Of a stretch of DNA of 64,000 nucleotides, positions 55,201-64,000 are shown in pieces; position 1 is the stretch's first letter, and every line of letters begins with the position of its first letter. A program made the translations under genes and the position numbers. The notes beneath the pieces were generated by a model, which did not search any database, was not told the origin of the DNA, and saw nothing but the letters and a program-made list of their open reading frames with translations. Origin of the DNA: Enoplolaimus lenunculus (taxonomy: Eukaryota > Nematoda > Enoplea > Enoplida > Thoracostomopsidae); the NCBI GenBank assembly GCA_030248215.1, contig JASANG010002610.1, positions 151,521-215,520 of the forward strand, in the 5' to 3' direction.

Positions 55201-57648
55201 TATTTTGTTAAGATTTGAATTTTTAACCAAAATTAAAGACATATTTAAGGTATGTATTCTAATAACATCATGTCTTAGGTTTATATTCCTGTATGTCTAG
55301 TGTATATAATATCTCTTATTTAAGTTGTCTTTTGTAACGTAACCATAATGTTTTAAGGTAGCATTGATATGCGGTGCTAGTGATGCGATACAAGACATGG
55401 CGTATGAGTATGGCAAGAATGTAGGCATAGCGTTTCAGGTCTGAACTATTGATATTATTCTTGCTGCATTCAGCGGTGTATCCAAAAAGGTGATGGTGGG
55501 TTGACTTTTCCCACCTGTCCTGCGGTGCTAAAAATTTATTCTACGGTGTAAATTGGTCAATTTATTGCTTACAATGTGTGTTTAGCCTAATATGTGAAAA
55601 ATATGGCGGAGTTACAACGCTGTTTAAAAAATTTGCGCCTTCTGTGCAATTTGGTCAATTTTAACGTATCGAAATAATTTGCGAAATCCACTGGTTAAAA
55701 CTATAAAATTTCGGAACATAAAAAGTATCCCCCGTTGAAAAATCCTTCATGCACCACTGACTGCATTAGTTTGTTTATTTTAGGTAATGCGTGGATACAG
55801 TATGTTTTGATGGTTATGGATGATTGATGTGTGTTGCTGTTGTGTTACTTTCTATTTCCTTTCATAAAATGTATATTTTTGTTACTTTTCAATTTTACCT
55901 ATGAAATAAATGTCTAAGCTAGTGGAAAGAAGTCACGTGTTGCAATAATTCTCTACGTTCTTCTAGTAAGAGTTTTTATATCAATGGTTTTGTGAAAGAA
56001 TGCCATCAATGATAGAATATTACAATTATTAATAAGAAATTTTTTTATAAAAAATTTGCCACACACCAACCCTACATACTATTATTTTGATACTGGTGGC
56101 CAGCTGGGAATAGTTATTGTGAACGACACATTAGTACAATTAATTATTGTTATATTCAGTTTCGGAATGGTGCTTGAATTTGTCCTAAACTTACGTTTTA
56201 GTTAATCGATGATACACTGGATTTCGTTGGTGACGCTGTCTGCCTTGGAAAACCTGCGGTTGCGGATCTCAAATTGGGTATTTCAACCGCACCGGTTCTT
56301 TTTGCTGTACACGAGGTACGTCTACTGTCTTTTTAGTACACGAGGTACGTCTACTGTCTTTTTTAGAACCCGAACAGAACATACGTTTGCGAATATAGAA
56401 TAGTGAGTTGAAACCAAACTTAATTTTAAAAACTTTAGGAATTTCCGAAAAAATTGTACAATTTCTGATGTACTTATTACTAAATTTTTTACACGCAATT
56501 GTTTTTCATTTCAATATCTCTAGCAGAATTGGGAGATGTACGGAGACAGAATTTCTTGTTCAAAAACGTATATACGTCGTTTTAATGAACCGGTAGAAAT
56601 AATATTGTTATAGTCATCGTGCTACTACAAAATCAGTCTGGATTACTGAAACCCACAGTCAAACGTGACTTGTCAGTCAAGTTATGTTGTTGCTTTAACA
56701 GTAACAGGAACTAAATTTTACCAGAGATGAACTGAGTTTCATTCCTGAAAACGAACCGGACGTTTCATCAACGAACTACTACTTTACTCTTTTAGCGATT
56801 TTGTCATCGAGTTTTCATCAATCTTAACAAATCACACGTTAAGTTTTGTAATTTGACAATTTATTTACTGACCAAATGATGAATAACTTTCCACAAAATT
56901 GTACAACTTTTCTTCCTGCAGTGTGCAGATATCGAAGTGAAATATGAATCGAATATGTGCATGTATAGTTTTATTTTGTAGTTTCCTGTCCTCCAACAGT
57001 TGGCTCAAAGACGCTTTTCAAATGAAGGTGACGTTGATGCCGCTTGGAGCATGGTTCTAAAAGTGCGTTTGTCGTATATTCGACTACTTGCATTGGAGTA
57101 TTAAGCCGTTGAAGTTAAACGTTTTGTATCCGAAAGATTGGATTTACATTATTTCACTTGGCATATGTATCTCATTACGTATGTAGAACATCGTTTTCTA
57201 ATATATATTTTTCTGTCGGCGTTGCGTTAGAGCTGAGTCATTTTATCCCATATTTCGTGCTAAATCTTTTTTATCAACAACCATGCTCCTGATTTAAAAG
57301 TATTAAATACATAAATTCAAATTCAAGCCTATTTTAAGAAATGCAAGACGTGAACGCTGATAATAAATGTTGAAGCGAGAAAACTTTGGCATCAGCGTGC
57401 AATTTTCATTTTATTTTTTTATATTTTGTCATTTTTCGGTTTTGGTTCGAGGGGTCTACCGCCCCTTCGTGTTTACGTCATTGTGGCGCAGGTGTGATTT
57501 ATTTTAGAGCGAGGGCATTGATAAAACACGTCAACTTGCGAAACAGCATTGTGATACTGCGGTCCAAGCGCTAAGTTCACACGGAAATGGCGTTTATCAA
57601 AATGCGCTTGTTGATATTGCTAAATTAATTGTCCAGCGAACTCACTAG
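52247..57648 (+). CDS. PDSS1: Polyprenyl diphosphate synthase, catalytic subunit (ubiquinone side chain)
   Basis: Exons: 52247 (or 52270)-52426, 53003-53136, 53462-53609, 54385-54474, 54898-55032, 55358-55438, 56202-56315, 56982-57062, 57508-57648 (TAG). All internal junctions are GT/AG and in frame. Family motifs in order: GGGKLIRP (diphosphate-binding Lys and Arg), [15 protein letters not shown] with the first DDxx[31 protein letters not shown], then LIDDTLDF with the second DDxxD, and [19 protein letters not shown]. This enzyme condenses isopentenyl diphosphate units into the long prenyl tail of ubiquinone in mitochondria; in animals it partners with PDSS2. The first exon is Ser/Arg-rich, like a mitochondrial targeting region. 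Starting at ATG 52247 gives 367 residues against about 415 in human, but an acceptor at 52268-52269 leaves open an upstream first exon. Introns are AT-rich with TTTTAG-type acceptors. Confidence 0.92.
52711..52925. repeat. Possible family F relic in intron 1 of PDSS1-like gene
   Basis: GGCCGGATACCTGGTTTTGG, ATCCGTGTCTGGTTCTGGTATCCGG and GTCCGGCCTGAGTCGGATATTCGG repeat CCGG words in both directions, as in family F. The ends are not defined. Confidence 0.35.
53627..53970. mobile_element. hAT-like MITE (family I) beside a splice donor
   Basis: It starts CAGGGATGGAGTCTCGATCT and ends TTACCGCCCATTCCTG; GGTCTCGGT words recur inside in both directions. Flanks ATCACGAT and ACCACGAT match at 7 of 8. 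It lies 17 bases downstream of the exon ending at 53609. Confidence 0.8.
56307..56364 (+). repeat. 29-bp tandem duplication across a splice donor
   Basis: The unit GTACACGAGGTACGTCTACT... occurs at 56307-56335 and 56336-56364. It includes the last nine coding bases of the seventh PDSS1-like exon, its GTACGT donor and a pyrimidine tract with AG. Confidence 0.9.
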
Positions 57649-57722
57649 AATAACAGAATGTACAAACTACAATTTGAAAAAGAATATTTTTTGTTTTCGA
57701 AAAGAAATGTTGCATGTACATA

Positions 57723-57728
57723 ATTAAA
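57723..57728 (+). terminator. Possible polyadenylation signal of PDSS1-like gene
   Basis: ATTAAA lies about 75 bases past the stop codon. No AATAAA is closer. Confidence 0.3.
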
Positions 57729-57879
57729 TTAATTGTAATATCATTGTAGTGTTTAGCCCGTTGCGAAGATACAGCAGCGTTAGCGTTATATATGCAGCCT
57801 GCAGTGTAGAATGATTTAAAATTGAAATGGAAGAGTCTGATTATATGGGTTGTTCGTATTGTACGTCAGAGGTGTAAGT

Positions 57880-58120
57880 GGGCAAAGATTTTACCAGAAA
57901 TGTGTTTTATCAACAGAAATTTTGTTTTCTTACCCGCGGGTATACCCGTGCAAAATTCCTTTGTGTGTTACCTGCCTGTACCCATGCAAAGTTATATTAC
58001 CGTTGCCCGCCTTTACAAGCCTTGATTTTTTTTCTTCTGCGTTTAATACAATTACTGTGTAATTTTACAGTGAATTGATGTTACTCACTCGATTTAGATT
58101 TAAAAACTACTTAGTAACTG
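57880..58120 (+). repeat. Family E repeat (GGTATACCCGCG), left part
   Basis: ACCCGCGGGTATACCCGTGC, GCCCGCCTTTACAAGCCTTG and GTGTAATTTTACAGTGAATTG match 19340-19560. Confidence 0.6.
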
Positions 58121-58409
58121 TCAAAGCAAACCATTTAGTAAAAATGACACACCGGATAATATTGCGCATTACGCCTATCACCGTTAAAACTGTTTTTTGG
58201 CAATGCGTGATCAGTGAATCAAACATTGTTGTCTGTACAAAATCTTCGTGATGAACCGAGCGGGAAGCTATACAGTATTAAATCCCTCTGTAACAGTCTT
58301 AAAACATATTTTCTTCATTCGTGAAGCGCGGGGACTAACCCACCAAATCGACCCCCATGGTTTAGCGCTTATGTAATTGCGAAGCTTTGCCCAGTTTTTA
58401 TTACTATCT

Positions 58410-58650
58410 TTAGTTTTTAGATGGTCAAGGGACGAATTTCACTTTGCTGTCTATCTTTGAACAGCGGCAAGCAAAAGTTTGTTCGAAAATTAACCAGTGG
58501 AAAACATCGCGAGCTACGGTTAAAACAGTTTAAAAATTCAATGTTTTCTGCAGTATCTGGTTTCAAATTTCAGGCGGGCAATGATTTATTCTTTAGCCGA
58601 GGGTATACCCGCATAAACGTTTCCTTGCCCCATCAGCGTTTTACCGTTGG
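58410..58650 (+). repeat. Family E repeat, right part
   Basis: AAACAGTTTAAAAATTCAATG, GTATCTGGTTTCAAATTTCAG and GAGGGTATACCCGCATAAACG match 19585-19735. About 290 unrelated bases separate it from the left part. Confidence 0.55.
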
Positions 58651-58884
58651 TAGCTTGCAGCTCTGTTGCACGTTGCCTATTGGCTTGTTCATTTGTGCAA
58701 GTTATTGAAATTTCGTCAGGCCATACTACGCAAATCGCGTTTGAAAGTTTAATGTTTCGGATTGTGCTTATAATTTTGTTGCATTGAGTGCTGTGATTAT
58801 GGCAAAATTCTGTGTTCTGATGTTTGTTTTTGTGTACTAGAGTACATATATTAGAATTTTGTTTTTATTAGTTGTATCAAGAGT

Positions 58885-59196
58885 GGATGATCACTATAAC
58901 AAGAGTGTGCAACTACCGAAATTTGTACACCACCGGGCGTTGCATTTTTGGACGCCCCTCTCTTTATTTAGAGGGGGTAGTTGATGTTTGAAATGTAGAA
59001 TGCGCATGCTTTTAAAATTATAAACGGAGTTAGTTTACAACTGTAGTATTTCAACGTGTAAAGTAGAAAACATTCTCAAACTTGACCCCCCTTAAATAAA
59101 GGGGGTGTTGGCTGAAAACGCAACGCGTGCCGAGTACGTTCTTTTCTACACCGAATGTGCACAGTTGCACACTCTTGTTATAAAGAGTGATCATCC
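58885..59196. mobile_element. TIR element with long inverted ends
   Basis: The left arm GGATGATCACTATAACAAGAG with GTGTGCAACT is mirrored by AGTTGCACACTCTTGTTATA with AAGAGTGATCATCC at the right. Inner GAGGGGG/CCCCCTT words mirror too. TTGTATCAAGAGTGGATGAT on the left and TTGTATCAAAAGTCGATGAT on the right form a near direct repeat. Confidence 0.7.
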
Positions 59197-60374
59197 GCCG
59201 TTAATTGTATCAAAAGTCGATGATGATACTGTGGACTAGAATATGAAACTTGAGCGCTATCGCATGGTGCAAAATTTACCAGTGCTCGCTGCGTTTTTAT
59301 CCGTCCCCCTAATTTTTAGGGAAGGACACCTCCCACTTTTACACGCAGAAAATATGATCACAGACAGAAGTAAATGTACAGTAATTGAGGTTGCGTCTGC
59401 GGTCGCGGTATTGCAATAGCGGATAAATTTCTTTGCTTGCAACCGTTAGCGCCTAAAGACGCAATCGCGGGCGCCTCTCAAAGTCTAACCGATTGAAAAA
59501 AATTTATCACTAACAATCGCGGTTACGGTCGCAGAAACTGCGAGCGGTTAAAATCGTGTTTGCTAGCGATTGCGTCCAAGAAACAAGGATTGTGATCAGA
59601 GTCGTGGGTTGGGATGCGACCGCGACTGGACTTTCTATCTGTGATTGTACAGGCGGCTCTTATGTAATGGGAACGACTACAGTTCAGATGCTAAAATTGG
59701 TAATGGTGGAGTGATTCAAAAACAACGCTCGCTCTCAATTTGCTCATCATGAATGAAGCTGAAATTTATGTTCAGAATTTAATATGTGGTTTTCAGCTCG
59801 AACCGTAATGATATGTTGTAAAGTTTAATTGGCAAGAGTGAATTTTAATGTACTGGCTGGAAGTTACGTAGTGAATAATATATTTAGGAAAATGGAGTTA
59901 TTTTGGACACGTATTGTTATCGTTTGGTAGTATATATCATTTTTGTTTGGTTTAGAGTTTGTAGAAGTAAAACGATCGCACTGATGATGATCATAAAATT
60001 GAGTGCTGCTAGGCATTTGTCTGCAGTCCGTTGCTGTATGCACAATTTTGAATGATTAGGCGCCGGGTATGAATAACTGGACATCTGATTCCGGTAAAAT
60101 TTAATGTCTTCGTTATGCAGTACTTAACATTAATGGCAGTGGTAAATTGAAATTGCAAATTTTTAAAAGTTAATTTTCAGGTTCCCAATACTGTTTATAA
60201 ATTTTCAATTTACCACTTGCCAAACTTTTAGAAACGCAATTTTATTTTGCGCCCTCTTTTGAAAATACAAGTAACAAATGGACATTGCCAATTTCTTCAT
60301 GGTGGGCGCAGCTAAAGGTGGGTGATCCATTAGTGAGACGCGAAATTGATACAGCTGTATATATATGTGTGTAT
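59197..60374. other. Gene-free stretch
   Basis: GC-richer patch at 59390-59640 with repeated CGGTCGCGG/GCGATTGCG words, probably an undefined repeat. No gene is supported. Confidence 0.4.
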
Positions 60375-60747
60375 CAGGGTGCAACCGGAATTCCGGTTCC
60401 GGCATTTTTTCACCTTCCGGTTCCGGTAAATTTTTACCGGATTTATAAATTCCGGTATTATAATTTGGCCGTTTTCTTAACTTTGCTAATTTTTAAGAAT
60501 CTCTTTTGAAAGCCACTTGTACTCCGAATATAAGCCATTGATGGTGGATTTCACTTCAGTCGATGACGAAAATCTAAAATACAACAAATAAAATAAATAC
60601 CTATGTTCGACTAAGGTTATTTCACAAATAATAGAGCAAAAAATAAGATTAAAATGAAATTTTTGGTGAAATGCATTTTTCATTTTCCGGTTCCGGTAAA
60701 ATTTTCAAATTCCGGTTCCGGTAAATTGTAATTCCGGTTGCACCCTG
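60375..60747. mobile_element. hAT-like MITE family F with exact 8-bp target duplication
   Basis: It starts CAGGGTGCAACCGGAATTCC and ends TAATTCCGGTTGCACCCTG. The octamer GTGTGTAT lies at 60367-60374 and 60748-60755. Subterminal TTCCGGTTCCGGTAAA words recur. Confidence 0.92.
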
Positions 60748-61034
60748 GTGTGTATATATATATTCGCAGCGAAAGAAACATGAGACAGCACCTTTCGTTG
60801 GAAAAATTGGAGACCTCTATTTCGTACAAATGAAAAAACGAAACAGCTTTATATTGCCCTAGAGAAACAGAATAATGGGACAGCCATTACTTCATGTTGC
60901 GTTTATCAGGGGGACAAGCAAGCAGGGATAGGGCGTCTTGCAGTGCATCAAACTCAGAAGAGCCGTTGGGTAATAAATCGATTTGTGAGGGTGGCTTATT
61001 TTCGGGGTAAAAAGTTGGCAGGAATCCGTGAGCA

Positions 61035-61383
61035 CATTGGTCCAACCGGGGTCTGCCTTCGGCTCCGGTAGAAAATCGGCCTGCGGCTCTGGTAGAATCT
61101 TTGCCGGAGGTTCCGGCAATTTCGGTAGTAAAATTTTGCATAATTTTCCACAATTTATCTTTTTATCGCGTTTCGTTTTTTTGTCACAATTTTCACGAAA
61201 GAATTTCTGAAATGTCGCAGAAAATTAGCATAAAGCCAAGCAACTTAAATAACATGTTGCAGATATTGGCTAAATTTAATTAATTAACCATCATTTTCAC
61301 TACCTAATTTCGCCTCACCTCCGGTATCGGCAAGTTTCGTTGACCTCCGGCACTGGTATTTTTCGTCTCCGGTTGTACCCTAG
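61035..61383. mobile_element. hAT-like MITE family F, diverged subfamily
   Basis: It starts near CATTGGTCCAACCGGGG and ends CTCCGGTTGTACCCTAG. The interior (GTAGAATCTTTGCCGGAGG, GTAAAATTTTGCATAATTTT) is shared with 62420-62750 and with 13025-13433. Confidence 0.65.
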
Positions 61384-62415
61384 TCAGTGCTGTACCGATG
61401 ACGTAGGCGAACTTAAGCCTGAAAGGAAAGGTATCTCGCTTACAATTGGTCAATGGGAGAAGTTCAAAAACGCAATTCAGGATGTGGATAAAAATATCAA
61501 ATAGGAATTGGAGGGAACTGCATTTAGAATGGTTCTGTTCATTGTAACCGTTTTTCAGTTACGCTGGAACTGGGGTGTCTGATGCGTCATTCGACACCCC
61601 GGGATGTTGCTGAAACCTCACCAAACCCTGCCGAAACTAAAGTTTCGAGTTACAATTAAAAATATTTATTGCAAAAATACGGTGACTTCTCTCTCGCTTC
61701 GCTCGCAAAATGTCTCTTTAAATAGTTCTTCATATCTTTTGATTTCGGTAGCCAACTAAATTGGAATTCCTTACCGATCAGGGTTCAAACTAAAATATTG
61801 ATCGCCCTTCCGCTTTTGATTTGTGAGTGAATCCTCAGTTGACATCGTTAGAAAAAATCGTTTTCCGCGTCCTGGTCATTTTTGATTTTAGCGGTAAAAA
61901 TGGAAATATGGCAAAAATTGAAATGAATTGGTGAGTATTACAATGCAAGTATTTCGCAAACAAGTTGGAAAATGGTATATTTTGAACAGCGCAATCACAA
62001 GAAAGCTATAAAAATGTAACAAAATTTGGTAAGAAAAGTTCATTTATATTATTTCTATTCCTTCTCTGTTAGGCTCAAACTCATATTAACTCTCGGTGCA
62101 TTTCGTGTCTTATAAACTTGTTTAGAAACGATATAAAAGGAATGGAATGCTGCATTGTGGTCGAAGAATCCTGTTCGATATATATTCAGCGGAAAATTGG
62201 TTGATGTTCTGCAAATTTTTGTAACAATGCCTTTCGTTTCATGGCTCTACTTCATAGTACATACAGTACTTTATAGTAAACTTTTCACGCTCTAAAAATG
62301 AGTTGAACTCACTGATTTCTACGGTAATCTATGATGCGCCAAATTTTTCTTTTTGAGTATCTTGGTCAAATCGCCATTTTAAAAAGAAAACCGCGCTTAA
62401 CATAAGGCAAAATTA
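61384..62415. other. Gene-free stretch
   Basis: Nothing recognised. Confidence 0.4.
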
Positions 62416-62417
62416 CT

Positions 62418-62775
62418 GAACTGTGTGTTCAAAATCGGCAGAGTTCGATAGGTCTGCCACCGGCTGTTGTAAGAAAATTGATTATCGGATACGGTAGAAT
62501 TTTTGTCGAAGATTCTTGCAATTTCGGTAGCGAAATTTTTTCATAGTTTGATGAAAAACGTATCTTTTGTTGCGTTCTGCTTTAACTATTGGCACAATTT
62601 CAAGGAGTTAGTTGCCAGAATTTGTCAAAAAATAAGCGTAAATCAAAAATTTTCGACAACACTTTGTAGATATTGCGTAACTGCAGCTAAAGGTAGTTTT
62701 AAGAACGTAATTTTACTTTATTCCGGCGCCGGCAAATTTTGTTAACCCACCGCTCCAGTGTTTTTGATTTGGTGC
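62418..62775. repeat. Family F-related copy without clear ends
   Basis: GGTAGAATTTTTGTCGAAGATTC, TTTCGGTAGCGAAATTTTTTCAT and GGCGCCGGCAAATTTTGTTAACC parallel 61085-61350. Confidence 0.55.
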
Positions 62776-62836
62776 AAACTGGACAGTAGCAGTTATGTGC
62801 AAGAGGGTGCAGTTGCACTTCAATAGGTTCCCTGAG

Positions 62837-63262
62837 AAGGGTGCAACCGGAATTATAAACTACGAGAACGGGACAGTTAAAAAATAGCGGAACCATAGCT
62901 GGAACCGGGAAACAAAAAATACTAGTTACCAAAAAATTCATTTTAAAGCTTTTTTATCGCGTTTAACGGTGTAAACACACCATTTAGAATGCCAAAATCT
63001 TGAAACAAATGCAGCAGCTGGTAACGTATGATGAATGATGGAGCATGGCGCAAATTGAAAATTTTGGCAATTCACGCTCATACAATTTTAGAAAAATAAG
63101 TTAGAATAATATGCCAATTTTTCGTAAATTTTCGAACGAAAAAATTTTCAATACCGAAAATACCGGAGAATTCTGGTGAGAAAATACTGGATTGGTTATC
63201 GGAATGGGATAGTGAAAAATACCGAATTTCCCTACGGGAACCGGAATTCCGGTTGCACCCTG
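62837..63262. mobile_element. hAT-like MITE family F
   Basis: It starts AAGGGTGCAACCGGAATTAT and ends GGAATTCCGGTTGCACCCTG. Flanks TCCCTGAG and TCTCTAAG match at 6 of 8. Confidence 0.75.
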
Positions 63263-63475
63263 TCTCTAAGCAATTTCTTGTACAAGTAAGTATATATATA
63301 TATCGAGTACACACATGATTGGTCTGAAAATTTTAGGAGCTTACTTACAATAGACGCCATCAACTCCCTTTTACACATCCTTACTTAGGGCGATTTCGCT
63401 GCCGAAATCGTCGCTTCATTTTTTTATCCACAAGTGCAGTTGCACCGCCAGAGTTATGTAATCAATTTTTATCTC

Positions 63476-63646
63476 AGAAGATCAAGGGCGGAACGTTTTT
63501 CAGTGGGCCTGCAATATTGTAAGCTTATGCTTTAGACTAATTTTTATCGCTTAGGCTTTGGCTTAGGCTTAGGTAAGCTTATTCTTACGGTTAGGCTTAG
63601 GAATATGCTTATACTACTGTAATGGCCCTTTTCCATACATTGGCCC
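63476..63646 (-). mobile_element. MITE family A upstream of the hydantoinase exon
   Basis: AGATCAAGGGCGGAACGTTTTTC, GGGCCTGCAATATTGTAAGC, two TTAGGC blocks, and a right end CCCTTTTCCATACATTGGCC. The left end is worn. It ends about 125 bases before the exon at 63772. Confidence 0.75.
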
Positions 63647-63771
63647 AGTTTTTTATAGTTGTCTTAGGAAATTCAAGTTTGTAGCGTCAGCGTCGCATTT
63701 AAACTTTTTCGTCACTGAACCCCACTGCACTCGCCAACTGAATATTTTGCATGCTAATCTCGTTTCTACAG

Positions 63772-63920
63772 ATTTAACAACGTATTTATGGATAGATCAG
63801 ATCCATGTGTGATCGGCGTCGACGTTGGAGGCACAAATACGGATGCTGTTATAATGTCTAACGGTTGTGTAATTTGTAACACCACAAAGCATGTGACAAC
63901 TCCGGACGTTAGAATACCAG
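63772..63920 (+). CDS. Hydantoinase/oxoprolinase-family protein, first coding exon (gene continues past window)
   Basis: The exon follows a TTTCTACAG acceptor, has ATG at 63788-63790 and ends CCAG before GTTAAA. It encodes 44 residues including VIGVDVGGTNTDAVIM, the nucleotide-binding phosphate loop found at the N-terminus of the hydantoinase A / oxoprolinase family, then a TPDV segment typical of the following strand. GGTNTD resembles the bacterial and fungal hydantoinase type rather than the GGTFTD of animal 5-oxoprolinase. The family hydrolyses cyclic amides, such as hydantoins and 5-oxoproline, with ATP. The substrate cannot be told from this exon. The acceptor before the ATG implies at least one upstream non-coding exon. 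Confidence 0.8.
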
Positions 63921-64000
63921 GTTAAAACACAACGTAAGTTGTTGTATTGTGTGAATTATGGCCGTTGCTATGTTTTTCGAGCGACCCAAACCAGAAAAAT

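Noticed and set aside
3779-63610. TTAGGC arrays as true interstitial telomeres
   Set aside because: Every well-preserved array sits inside a transposon with inverted ends and often target duplications, so spread by transposition explains them.

Overview
This window is repeat-rich, AT-rich DNA from an intron-bearing eukaryote, most likely a metazoan. The reasons are a split polyprenyl diphosphate synthase gene with animal-like exon structure, secreted multi-exon cysteine-rich proteins, and many miniature inverted-repeat transposons. I cannot name the species. Arrays of the hexamer TTAGGC (the telomere unit known from nematodes) occur here, but only inside transposons, so they do not prove a nematode host.

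Layout. 1-3213: an LTR-type element on the minus strand with nearly identical LTRs and a short interior. 3.2-20.4 kb: mostly nested and scattered DNA-transposon fragments, with two unassigned coding-like stretches near 6.5-7.0 kb. 20.4-25.7 kb and 37.6-46.1 kb: two related minus-strand genes for secreted, cysteine-rich proteins with a calcium-loop-like motif. The second resolves into seven exons with consistent phases, a signal peptide, a stop codon and a polyadenylation signal. The first is shorter and has an uncertain first donor and tail. 25.7-37.6 kb: repeats only. 46.1-52.2 kb: repeats and featureless DNA. 52.2-57.7 kb: a plus-strand gene for the catalytic subunit of the trans-prenyltransferase that makes the ubiquinone side chain (PDSS1-like), in nine coding exons. 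57.7-63.7 kb: repeats. 63.77-63.92 kb: first coding exon of a plus-strand hydantoinase/oxoprolinase-family gene that runs out of the window.

The most striking feature is a set of about 20 short elements with inverted ends beginning GGCC(C/A)ATGT and 8-bp target duplications. Each carries one or two blocks of (CCTAAG)n. At least four other families with hAT-like ends, a palindromic TGAGTT family, a TACTGTAGTGACCCG family and a TAACCCTTTCTC-ended family with a tRNA-like core are present in several copies, and some sit inside each other. The protein-coding genes do not form a pathway together: the prenyltransferase is mitochondrial, the hydantoinase cytosolic, and the paired genes encode exported proteins of unknown function.
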